Part shown: positions 20,401-27,216 of the stretch, in pieces | Numbering within the stretch: position 1 is the stretch's first letter | Layout: every line of letters begins with the position of its first letter | Origin: JARYLZ01 sp964388275 | Lineage (GTDB): Bacteria; Bacteroidota; Ignavibacteria; SZUA-365 | Direction: 5' to 3' | Assembly (NCBI GenBank): GCA_964388275.1 | Contig: CAYLZD010000025.1 | Span: 1 to 64,000, forward strand | DNA: 64,000 nucleotides | Translations under genes and position numbers: made by a program | Notes under the pieces: generated by a model | Database searches by the model: none | What the model was told of the DNA's origin: nothing | The model's input: only the letters and a program-made list of their open reading frames with translations

Positions 20401-20584
20401 GTTCATGAATCTCGACGACGGCGTCGGCAGCGTCGACGTGGTCGTGTTTCCCGCATGCTATCGAAGAAGCGCTCATTTTATCCGCACCGCCGGACCCTAT
20501 CGCGTGCGCGGCCGTGTAGCCGAGGAATACGGCGTGCTCACGGTGATCGCGGAAACGATAGAACTCCTGTCCTCCGGCCCATAG
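17486..20584 (+). CDS. Short DNA polymerase III alpha subunit, DnaE2/Bacteroidota type
   Basis: 1032 residues from ATG 17486, chosen because the conserved PHP start (MHLHAHSYYSF) begins there and an AGGGG lies just upstream; upstream in-frame codons lie inside the preceding gene. Order: PHP domain (1 to ~200), polymerase domain with the catalytic motif PDFDIDF (Asp381, Asp383, Asp385), a fingers/HhH region and a C-terminal OB fold (VEVGGWMI...GVGSVDVVVFPA). The PHP motif reads TDTNN instead of TDHGN, so the metal site is probably degenerate, as I recall for Bacteroidota homologues. At about 1030 residues it is shorter than replicative DnaE (~1160) and matches DnaE2/ImuC-size enzymes. No imuA or imuB is nearby. 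Location downstream of lexA fits a damage-inducible role, but a replicative role cannot be excluded. Confidence 0.85.
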   Translation: MHLHAHSYYSFLSATLSVDRLVEHAVRAGARYLALTDTNNVTGATEFYTKCREAGIRPLIGAELRAGRESAVLLARSNEGYRRLCEAVSKVAERHPPARVSMDDSPRGGERETPADSVPDDESMPLSEIIAECQMRDVTVLAADVRLLEELRARAGNFGLYVELSGANEGRWPELLRTAERLRLPAVATNPVRFGDPLGRRLHTVLRAISANATLGTIGVSELAHESQYFCGEAEFAARFAELPEALRARDRIAETCEVEFDFTSSKFTAFDDRGHPEKFAFLRGLAEAGFTERYASPTRAHHERLEKELRLISELGFTDYFLVAWDVVQYAMRRNFPYVGRGSGANSMVAYCLRITNVDPIELDLFFERFLNPERRSPPDFDIDFSWRNRDEVIAWLLEKYDPQRTAMIGTISTFNPRGALRDTGKALGFSEAEIRQCVALLPGFGSMRDLQDPDSPFRRHAGILLESEYGKRWLELAVKILSFPNHYGIHSGGVILAPDELTRYTATQTAPKGIRITQQDMFSMEDWRLEKIDILSTRGLGTFEDTMKAVKERTGAFPPVLDYRNACSDEKTKSLVRSGRTVGCFYIESPAMIQLLRKLRTDSFEMLTAASSIIRPGVAQSGMMQEFIDRYHDPSRIKPPHPAMAELLKSTFGVMVYQEDVIKVAHFVGKLSLGDADLLRRAMSGKMRSREAMQRLRERFFRGCRSQGIDDSATAEIWRQMESFAGYSFCKAHSASYAVLSFQEAWLKAHHPALFLCAVLNNQGGYYRPEVYIQEARRLGIRIILPDVNRSGELHSCPDDSSIQLGFLHVKDLTAKGVASLIAERENAGPYASTEDFLLRSGLTRDDAGILIRCGACDSFGEERSSMMAKARLLLKSKGAALNAELPLPPADFSKELSHLPAYSAAEVAQVELETFSYTVSSHVLNSFAEKLAGAVKADELARHVGRRVEVGGWMIAAKPARTRKGERMMFMNLDDGVGSVDVVVFPACYRRSAHFIRTAGPYRVRGRVAEEYGVLTVIAETIELLSSGP

Positions 20585-20607
20585 CCCTGCGGCGCATCCG
20601 AAATAAC

Positions 20608-20632
20608 ACAGCCGCTCCATCGGAACGGCTGT
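20608..20632 (-). terminator. Rho-independent terminator of the tRNA-Pro/minus-strand operon
   Basis: ACAGCCG at 20608-20614 pairs with CGGCTGT at 20626-20632, with three more inner pairs (TCC/GGA). Read on the minus strand it starts 4 bases after the tRNA 3' end and is followed by a short T-rich run (TTATTT). It can also fold in the dnaE transcript on the plus strand but has no T run on that side. Confidence 0.6.
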
Positions 20633-20636
20633 CGTG

Positions 20637-20710
20637 TCGGGGAGGCCGGATTTGAACCGACGACCTCCTGCTCCCAAAGCAGGCGCGATACCGGGCTACG
20701 CTACTCCCCG
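20637..20710 (-). tRNA. tRNA-Pro (anticodon UGG)
   Basis: A full cloverleaf is readable on the minus strand: acceptor stem CGGGGAG/CTCCCCG, a D arm with GCG/CGC, anticodon stem CCTGC/GCAGG closing the loop TTTGGGA (anticodon TGG), variable loop AGGTC, and T arm GTCGG-TTCAAAT-CCGGC. It is 74 nt long with discriminator A. The 3' CCA is not encoded (ACA follows), so it must be added by the CCA-adding enzyme. The C1-G72 pair is typical of tRNA-Pro. It lies only 15 bp behind the stop of the upstream transporter gene on the same strand, so it may be cut from that operon's transcript. Confidence 0.95.
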
Positions 20711-20725
20711 AACCGCGGCATCAAT

Positions 20726-22090
20726 CTATGGGTTTGTATCCGAAACAGCAAGCTCGCCGTCCGCGGCCCTTTCCCGCTGGAACGCCTCGCTCTCCTTTCC
20801 GGCCCGATCAACGTCAACGAAGAGCAGCAGCAGACCTCCGGTTATGAAGAACGCCGCAAGCGAAAGTATCGACATGCGTGAATTTCCAGAGAATTGGTTG
20901 ATCATGGCGAAAGCAATTGGACCCCATATGGCGCTGAACTTTTCAAAAACGGAGAAAAAGCCGAAGAACTCCGCCGACGCGGCCGGCGGTATGATTGAAC
21001 TGAAGAGGGATCGCGAAAGCGCTTGGCTGCCCCCGAGAACCAATCCTACAAGCGCTCCCATTATCCAGAATTCAGCTGGCGTAGTCATGAAAAACGCGTA
21101 ACACGTCACCAGAGACCATACGGCCAGCGAGAGAAGTATCGATTCCTTGTTGCCGATCCGTCCCGCCAGGGAAGCGAAGATCCGCGATCCAGCAGCTCCG
21201 ACCGCCTGCACCATGAGCAAACATCCCATCAGCGTCATTGTGTTGAAGCCGAGTTCCTCGCTGCCGTAAAGGGCGGCCATGGCGATGACGGTCTGTATCC
21301 CGTCGTTGTAGATCATGAAGGAAACCAGGAACAACAGCAGATTGGGAAGCCGGCGGATTTTTTGAACCGTGGACAATACGCGCCTCAATCCCTCTGCCGC
21401 TTTGTTTCCTCGCAGGTGTGCCTGCGTCCGCGCGGCAGGTTCTTCGAGTTTGGCGAAAGTGATGAGCGCAAAACCGCCCCACCAGAACCCGACGCTCGAC
21501 AGAGATATCCTGACCGCCAGCGCAGGATCGGCGATTCCAAGTGCGTCGTGAAAGCCGATAAGCAACAGCTGTGCGAGGAAAAGCAGGCCGCCGCCCGCGT
21601 ACCCGTATGAATAACCGATTCCCGAGACCCTGTCCTGCTCTTGAGGAGCGGCGATATGCGGCAGAAACGAATCGTAGAATACGTTGGAAGAAACGAAGCT
21701 GATGTTGGCGATTACGAACAATAGAACGGCGAGGTCGACGTCCCCCGGACCGATGAAAAACATGAGTGCCGAGGCGATGCTCCCGGTTGCGCAAAACGCC
21801 GCCAGGAAACGCTTTCGAGTAGCCGTCGTGTCGGCCAGCGCGCCGAGCCACGGCGCCGTCAGCAGCACGAGCATGGCGGAGAAGCCCAGCGCGTATCCGT
21901 ATATCGAGGTTGCGCTCAGTTTACGCGCGCCGAAAAAAAACAACTCGGCGCCGCCCTCGGGGATCACCACCTTGTCCAGGAAAGGACCAAACAGGGCGGC
22001 GAGCACGGTCATGGCAAAGGCGGAATTCGCCCAATCGTACATGTACCAGCCGAAACGCCGGCCGGCCGGATCCACCATGCGCTCCGGCAT
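20726..22090 (-). CDS. UMF1/Atg22-like MFS transporter
   Basis: 454 residues, about 12 transmembrane segments. The N terminus FGWYMYDWANSAF and the loop GALADTTATRKRF (MFS motif A region) are typical of the UMF1 subfamily, related to the yeast vacuolar effluxer Atg22. The bacterial substrate is unknown; amino-acid or other small-metabolite efflux is the family-based guess. Its ATG overlaps the nusB stop by one base (TGATG), so translation is probably coupled to nusB. tRNA-Pro follows 15 bp downstream. Confidence 0.88.
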   Translation of the reverse strand: MPERMVDPAGRRFGWYMYDWANSAFAMTVLAALFGPFLDKVVIPEGGAELFFFGARKLSATSIYGYALGFSAMLVLLTAPWLGALADTTATRKRFLAAFCATGSIASALMFFIGPGDVDLAVLLFVIANISFVSSNVFYDSFLPHIAAPQEQDRVSGIGYSYGYAGGGLLFLAQLLLIGFHDALGIADPALAVRISLSSVGFWWGGFALITFAKLEEPAARTQAHLRGNKAAEGLRRVLSTVQKIRRLPNLLLFLVSFMIYNDGIQTVIAMAALYGSEELGFNTMTLMGCLLMVQAVGAAGSRIFASLAGRIGNKESILLSLAVWSLVTCYAFFMTTPAEFWIMGALVGLVLGGSQALSRSLFSSIIPPAASAEFFGFFSVFEKFSAIWGPIAFAMINQFSGNSRMSILSLAAFFITGGLLLLFVDVDRAGKESEAFQRERAADGELAVSDTNP

Positions 22091-22563
22091 CAGAGATCTA
22101 TCAAACCGCGGCCGCTCTTATGAGTCAGACCCTTCTCTCGGAGTTGCTTCAATACGGCGTCGAGAATGCCGTTGACGAAAGCTCCGCTCTGGCCGGTGCT
22201 GTATTTCTTTGCGATCTCCACGTACTCGTTGATGGTCACCTTGACCGGGATATCAGCGAAGAACATGAACTCGCAGATGGCCATCCGCAGAAGGGTCCGG
22301 TCAATCGTCGCTATGCGCTCGAACTCCCATTGCTTCGCATTCTCGCGTATGTACGGGTCGGCGTCCGGTCGGTGGTTCAACACCGAGTAGATGATGCGTT
22401 GAGCCAGGGCATAGCCCTCCTTCTGCCCCTCGAGCTCCTGCCCCGCGATCGACTCCAGGAGCATCTCGATGGGTTCCCCGGAGAGTTCGTATGCATAGAG
22501 CACCTGCATGGCGTACTCTCGCACGGTGCGTCGTGAAACCTGCTTTGCGTTTTCTGTGTCCAT
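22090..22563 (-). CDS. nusB: Transcription antitermination factor NusB
   Basis: 157 residues from the ATG at 22563, where the family's N-terminal RRTVREYAMQVLYAYELSG begins; an in-frame extension to 22734 is non-conserved and overlaps the ABC gene, so it is rejected. The C-terminal helix VEIAKKYSTGQSGAFVNGILD is the standard NusB ending. NusB with NusE (S10) binds boxA RNA and supports rRNA antitermination. The stop overlaps the start of the downstream transporter gene. The 109 bp gap upstream may hold its own promoter. Confidence 0.93.
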   Translation of the reverse strand: MDTENAKQVSRRTVREYAMQVLYAYELSGEPIEMLLESIAGQELEGQKEGYALAQRIIYSVLNHRPDADPYIRENAKQWEFERIATIDRTLLRMAICEFMFFADIPVKVTINEYVEIAKKYSTGQSGAFVNGILDAVLKQLREKGLTHKSGRGLIDL

Positions 22564-22672
22564 TTGGTCGTCGTGCTGGTATGACGGAGCTGTTCGTCCG
22601 ATCCGGGCATGTAAAATACTGGCGCGGACATTGCCATGAAAGCCGCTGTCTGCCGAGCATGCGGCCGTCCTG

Positions 22673-23509
22673 TCAGCTGTTTTCCCGTCCGCCGTATATA
22701 TGACGCGGGTGGGGCAGCACGACAGGTCGGTCATGCTCGCTGAAAATCCGCGCTTCGATTGCGAAATGTCGGTGTATGTTGTCGGGCGTCAGCACCTGGG
22801 CCGGCTTGCCTGCCGCAGCGATCTTGCCATCGCTGAGCAGGAGCATCCTGTCGGCGTAATAAGACGCCAGGTTCAAATCATGCGTGACGCAAAGCACGGT
22901 TTTTTCCATCCTTGTCTGAAGCTCTTTGAGGAGATCGAAAAGCCGCGTCTGATGCCTGATGTCGAGATGTGCGTTCGGCTCGTCCAACAGAAGCAGGGGA
23001 GTCTGTTGCGCGAGCGCGCGCGCGATTGAAACCCGATGCTGTTCGCCTCCCGAAAGCGAGTTGACCGGTCTTTCCGCCAGATCCGCAATTTCGGCAAGCC
23101 GCATCGCCTCGTCCGCAACTCGTCGTTCAGCGTCGTTTTCGAATCCAGGTCCCGTATTATGGGGGTAGCGCCCCATCATCACAATCGACCGGACCGTGAA
23201 GCCGAACACATGGTGTTCGCTTTGCGGCACCAGCGCGGCCTTGCGGGCCCGCTCCATCGACCGCATGACGGCCGGGCGGTTTCCGAAAAGCGCGACATCG
23301 CCTCGCGAGGGTTGCAGGTAGCCGGTTGCCAGGCGAAGCAGTGTCGTCTTACCGGCGCCGTTGGGTCCGACAATGCATACGAATTCGCAGCGCTCGACGT
23401 TCATCGAGACGCCCTTGATTATCGGAGTCTCCCCGTATGAGAAATGAACTCCCTCGAAGCGGACGGCGGGCGCTGAACCGATTGCCTTTGTCGAGTACCC
23501 GGCTGCCAT
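22673..23509 (-). CDS. ABC transporter ATP-binding protein, FecE/BtuD/HmuV type
   Basis: 278 residues with a complete nucleotide-binding domain: Walker A GPNGAGKTT, Q-loop LVPQSEHHVFGF, signature LSGGEQHRVSIARAL, Walker B LLLLDEPNAHLD and switch His in CVTHDLN. The Q-loop and D-loop style match the ATPases of iron-siderophore, haem and cobalamin importers (FecCD-type permeases). No permease or substrate-binding gene is adjacent, so the ATPase is an orphan in this window and the substrate is unassigned. It sits 38 bp after the ogg-like gene in a minus-strand run with nusB. Confidence 0.88.
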   Translation of the reverse strand: MAAGYSTKAIGSAPAVRFEGVHFSYGETPIIKGVSMNVERCEFVCIVGPNGAGKTTLLRLATGYLQPSRGDVALFGNRPAVMRSMERARKAALVPQSEHHVFGFTVRSIVMMGRYPHNTGPGFENDAERRVADEAMRLAEIADLAERPVNSLSGGEQHRVSIARALAQQTPLLLLDEPNAHLDIRHQTRLFDLLKELQTRMEKTVLCVTHDLNLASYYADRMLLLSDGKIAAAGKPAQVLTPDNIHRHFAIEARIFSEHDRPVVLPHPRHIYGGRENS

Positions 23510-23547
23510 TTCAAAGACCCGTCATACGATCTTCCTAGTCCGCTTCT

Positions 23548-24192
23548 TCACTTGAGTATCTCCCCGGTCTCGTGACGCCAGAGCAGCAGGTCCAGCTCTT
23601 CCGCGGGAATGCCGAGGTTCGAAGCCAGTTCCTCGAATATCGTTTCGAGCCGAAGGTAATGAGGGCGGCTGAGGGACCTCGGCGGCTCTTCGATTATTCC
23701 GATCCGCAGCATATTGCGGATAATGTGCCGGTCGATTATGGCCACCTTTGTTCGACCGATGTTCCTCAGAAAATGGCTGGCTTCCTTCAAACCGAGTCCT
23801 GCGATGGAATGGGCCAGCAGCAGGCGCAGTTCCTTGTCGTCGGCCGTCGATTCGAAACACGGCAGCAGGGGAGGAAAGCTCGAGCGCGCCGCTAAAAGGC
23901 GTTCCGCTTTCTTTCTGTGAAAGCGCACGTAACCGCCGTTGAAGGACCGCAGCAAGGGCTCCGGATTGAAGGGCCGGTTCTCGAAGTCCAGCCGCTCGAG
24001 TTCATCCGCCACCTGCAAGCACTGTCTTGCGCTGGATTGCGGAGTGAGCAGGCAGTAGCACAATTCAATGAAGCGCCTGCTCCGCGGAACTGTTTTGAAC
24101 TCATGCAAGCGTTGCCGGATCTCCCCGGAATGCTCGGCATATTCATTGAGCAGTTTCCGGCGATGCGCCGTGGAAATCTTCTTCGATCTCAT
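23548..24192 (-). CDS. ogg: 8-oxoguanine DNA glycosylase/AP lyase (Ogg2-type HhH-GPD)
   Basis: 214 residues matching the archaeal/thermophile Ogg2 family: ELCYCLLTPQSSA near 43-55, YVRFHRKKAERLL near 88-100, the HhH hairpin GLGLKEASHFLRNIG with presumed catalytic Lys136, and IIDRHIIRNM with Asp154. The Lys-Asp spacing of 18 is the same as in Methanocaldococcus Ogg. The family excises 8-oxoG opposite C and nicks the abasic site. The upstream neighbour is a Nudix pyrophosphohydrolase, so the pair may act together on oxidised guanine: pool cleaning plus base excision. The gap between them is 60 bp. Confidence 0.9.
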   Translation of the reverse strand: MRSKKISTAHRRKLLNEYAEHSGEIRQRLHEFKTVPRSRRFIELCYCLLTPQSSARQCLQVADELERLDFENRPFNPEPLLRSFNGGYVRFHRKKAERLLAARSSFPPLLPCFESTADDKELRLLLAHSIAGLGLKEASHFLRNIGRTKVAIIDRHIIRNMLRIGIIEEPPRSLSRPHYLRLETIFEELASNLGIPAEELDLLLWRHETGEILK

Positions 24193-24252
24193 CTTTGCGC
24201 CGCGCGCTATCGCTCCCCGCGGGCTTTGTGGATGCGCCGGACCATGACGGTC

Positions 24253-24684
24253 TCAGAGGTACGGCAATATGAGCAATGTGCCCTCGAGCAAGTCATAGTT
24301 TCGAAGCTCGGAGATCGGCGCCCAGGCAATGTTCTCGAACACTTTGTTTACGATTTCACCTTCGTACCCGGTGATGCGGAAAAACGTGATTAGGAATTTG
24401 CCTCCGTCGGCGTACACTGCCTGCACCTTGCGCAATTCGCGGTATTTGGTGGGCGATATGCCGAGATCCTCTTCCATTTCCCTCACGAGGCACTCTGCAA
24501 GGGGTTCACCCGGGTACGTTTTCCCGCCGGGAAATTCCCATCTCAAACCATAACGGCGGTTGATGCCGCGTTGGCATATCAGGACTGAGCTGTCTCTTTT
24601 CAGTATGCCGGCTGCAACCTGCACCGGCTCGTTCGAGTCTTCGTACATACCTTTCCGCGGACCTCCGGAACATTTGCCTGTCAA
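24253..24684 (-). CDS. Nudix hydrolase, MutT-like NTP pyrophosphohydrolase
   Basis: Up to 143 residues with an intact Nudix box: G-K-T-Y-P-G-E...REMEEDLGI follows the GX5EX7REUXEEXGU pattern exactly. The preceding ICQRGINRRYGLRWEFPGG is typical of the (d)CTP/8-oxo-dGTP pyrophosphohydrolase (MutT/NudG) group. Two starts are possible: 24684, or 24648 (MYEDSNEP...), which removes 12 non-conserved residues and places the conserved VQVAAGIL strand at the usual distance from the N terminus. It is first of a minus-strand run and lies just upstream of ogg, supporting a role in nucleotide-pool sanitation. Exact substrate unknown. Confidence 0.88.
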   Translation of the reverse strand: MTGKCSGGPRKGMYEDSNEPVQVAAGILKRDSSVLICQRGINRRYGLRWEFPGGKTYPGEPLAECLVREMEEDLGISPTKYRELRKVQAVYADGGKFLITFFRITGYEGEIVNKVFENIAWAPISELRNYDLLEGTLLILPYL

Positions 24685-25110
24685 TCGGTCGGCCGGACCC
24701 CGCGGTTTTTTTGCGGGGATAAGTTAATCAACGCTTAAAATATGAAAATTTAATTGCAATTCAAGCCACTATTCCATCCGCAACTCTGATTCCAACGCGG
24801 CCTCCGGCATGAACGCGGAATCCAGCCACTCCCGCTTCGGTGGCTCCTGAGTTTATGATGATTCCCCTGCATGAAGATGCTGTTGAAGCCGTTGACCCGG
24901 TGAACTTTTCGGAGACAGCCATATGTTGAAACTTCCGCAAAAGTGCAAAAATTGCATATTTGTGTGACCCGAATTCCGCAATGGGGTAATAAATACAAGA
25001 TCGGTATCGCTGGCACGACCATTGATGCAATATTTGCATGGCGTATGTCGCCTGTTCAATATCTTATAAAACAACGTATTGCGATACACAATTCAAATTC
25101 GGACGAAGCT
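24685..25110. other. 426 bp intergenic region between divergent genes
   Basis: This separates the minus-strand Nudix operon and the plus-strand sensor kinase, so it should contain both promoters. It is more A+T-rich than its surroundings, especially 24721-24765 and 24930-25110. Visible structure: a hairpin CCCCGC/GCGGGG at 24698-24718 with a T-rich loop; a 10-base palindrome AATTGCAATT at 24752-24761; and a loose inverted repeat GATTCC (24788-24793)/GGAATC (24817-24822). The kinase frame stays open back to 24943, but that stretch shows no conserved protein features. I see no RNA gene or riboswitch. Confidence 0.5.
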
Positions 25111-27057
25111 ATGACACCTCCTGACGATGACGACGCGAGAAGAACCACTGTGCTGATCGTGGAAGACCATATGCCGGAGGTCAATTTGCTCTCTCATCGG
25201 CTCCAGCGCTGGGGTTATCTCCCATGTGGCGCGGCATCCAGTGGAGAAGAGGCCGTGGAGAAGGCGATCTCACTACAACCGGACCTAGTTCTCGTGGACA
25301 TCAAACTGCAGGGGCGGATGGACGGCATCGAAGCGGCGCAGATTATCCGGGCCCGCTGTCACATCCCTTGTATCTTCGTCACCGCGCATGACGACGAGTG
25401 CACTTTGAGCCGTGCCAGAATTTCTGAAGCGTATGGTTATCTCCTGAAACCGTTTTCCGATCGGGAACTCCATTCGGCTATCGAGATAGCGCTCTATAAA
25501 CACCACATGGAAAGGGCTTTGCAGGAGAAGCAGTCCTGGCTGGCTACGACCTTGCGCAGTATCGGCGACGCTCTCGTCGCGACGGACACGAGAGGACTCG
25601 TGCAGTTCATGAATCCGGTCGCCGAGTCGCTCACCGGCTGGCGGCAGTCAGAAGCGCTCGGCCGGCCTCTACCTGAGGTCTACCGCATCCTCAGTGAAGC
25701 CGGCAGAAGGTCAATCGACTCCCCGGTTGAAATAGTGCTTCGGACGGGTGTGGGCGTAGGCCGCTCGAACAGCACCGTGCTAGTCGCGAAAGACGGCCGC
25801 GAATTCCCGGTCGAGAATTCCGCTTCTCCCATGAAGAGCGAGACCGGCGAATTGATCGGCGCTGTGCTCGTCTTTCGAGACGTGACCGAGCGCAGGCGCG
25901 CCACCATGGCCTTGAAAAAAAGCGAGGAGCACTATCGGCTTCTCTTCGAACGCAACCTCGCGGGCGTGTTCAAAGCCACTCTGGACGGCCGGATGCTGGA
26001 CTGCAACGACGCCTTCGCGGCCATGATGGGATTCGCTTCCAGGCAGGATGCCGTCGCTGCAGGCGAAATCTCCTGGTTCCCGATGAAAGAGGATAGAAAC
26101 CGTTTCCTTGAAAAAGTCGCCTCGCTTCGCTTCATAGTCAACGAAGAGATACGTCTGATCCGGCAGGACGGCACTCACTTCTGGGCTCTACAGAACGCCG
26201 GATTGATCGACGATGCCGACCTCGGCGGTGTGATTCAGGGAACACTGCTCGACATCACCGACAGGAAAAAAATGGAATTCGAACTGCGCTCGGCGAAGGA
26301 GAAGGCCGAACAATCCGACAAGCTCAAAGCGGCGATACTTGCCAACATGTCTCACGAAATCCGCACTCCACTGAATATAGTCCTCGGCTATGCGGGCGTC
26401 ATCAGGACTTTCATGTCCGATCGCATCAAGGACGAGGAGCAGGACCTCTTCGCGCAGTTGGAATGCGGCGCCAAACGTCTCACGAGGACGGTCGAGAATG
26501 TGATCAACATCTCGAAAGTGCAGGCCGGCATGTACAACTTCCAGCGGGAGATTCTGGATCTCGCCGCCGAGATCGGCATGATCGCCGAGGAAATTCTTCC
26601 GATCGCGGAGCAGAAAGGGCTGCGCCTTACGATTTCCAGATCCGAGCCGGTTTATGTGGTCGCCGACCGCTACAGCATCGACCAGGCATTCATCAACATC
26701 CTGGACAACGCCGTGAAATTCACTCGTCAGGGAGAAGTGTGTGTGGATATCTCCCGTGAGGGCGACAAGGCATGTGTAGGAATTCGGGATACCGGCATCG
26801 GAATCTGCGGGGAATATCTCGGCAGCATATTCAACGAGTTCATGCAGGAGAACAGCGGTTTCACGCGGCAATTCGACGGACTCGGGCTTGGACTTCCGTT
26901 GACCAAAAGATACATCGAAGGCAACGGCGGCAGCATCGCGATTGAAAGCGCAAAAAGCATGGGAACCTCGGTCTCCGTGAGATTGCCGCTTGCCGATTTG
27001 ACAGGAGCGGCGCCGGTTTATTCTCCGGCAGAACAGCTGCTGCCCCTCGCGCGCTGA
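25111..27057 (+). CDS. Hybrid sensor histidine kinase with N-terminal receiver and two PAS domains
   Basis: 648 residues from ATG 25111, chosen because the receiver domain begins directly after it; the open frame reaches further back but without conserved content. Order: receiver (about 12-130; acidic pair Glu18/Asp19, phospho-acceptor Asp63 in VLVDIKL, Lys in LLKPFSD), a PAS domain (~145-265), a second PAS/PAC (~275-395), HisKA with His415 in NMSHEIRTPLN, and HATPase with INILDNAVKFT, RDTGIGI and LGLGLPL. No transmembrane segment is seen, so it should be cytosolic. The receiver-first order suggests it takes input from another kinase and relays it. No response regulator is adjacent. Confidence 0.9.
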   Translation: MTPPDDDDARRTTVLIVEDHMPEVNLLSHRLQRWGYLPCGAASSGEEAVEKAISLQPDLVLVDIKLQGRMDGIEAAQIIRARCHIPCIFVTAHDDECTLSRARISEAYGYLLKPFSDRELHSAIEIALYKHHMERALQEKQSWLATTLRSIGDALVATDTRGLVQFMNPVAESLTGWRQSEALGRPLPEVYRILSEAGRRSIDSPVEIVLRTGVGVGRSNSTVLVAKDGREFPVENSASPMKSETGELIGAVLVFRDVTERRRATMALKKSEEHYRLLFERNLAGVFKATLDGRMLDCNDAFAAMMGFASRQDAVAAGEISWFPMKEDRNRFLEKVASLRFIVNEEIRLIRQDGTHFWALQNAGLIDDADLGGVIQGTLLDITDRKKMEFELRSAKEKAEQSDKLKAAILANMSHEIRTPLNIVLGYAGVIRTFMSDRIKDEEQDLFAQLECGAKRLTRTVENVINISKVQAGMYNFQREILDLAAEIGMIAEEILPIAEQKGLRLTISRSEPVYVVADRYSIDQAFINILDNAVKFTRQGEVCVDISREGDKACVGIRDTGIGICGEYLGSIFNEFMQENSGFTRQFDGLGLGLPLTKRYIEGNGGSIAIESAKSMGTSVSVRLPLADLTGAAPVYSPAEQLLPLAR

Positions 27058-27216
27058 GGGCGGCCTCGAGCTTCGCATTGTATCGACTCTGGCTGGACGC
27101 GATATCCGCGCGCGATTGACTGTTGTTCGGCGGAGCGTGATATTGCATTGATATGGACGCTGCTGAATCGCGCGTTCACTCTGTTCTTCTTTCGAACACT
27201 CGCCGGAGCGAAAGTG

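Noticed and set aside
24698..24718. Hairpin CCCCGC/GCGGGG with T-rich loop considered as terminator
   Set aside because: It lies upstream of the Nudix start and no plus-strand gene ends before it, and the Ts are in the loop, not after the stem.
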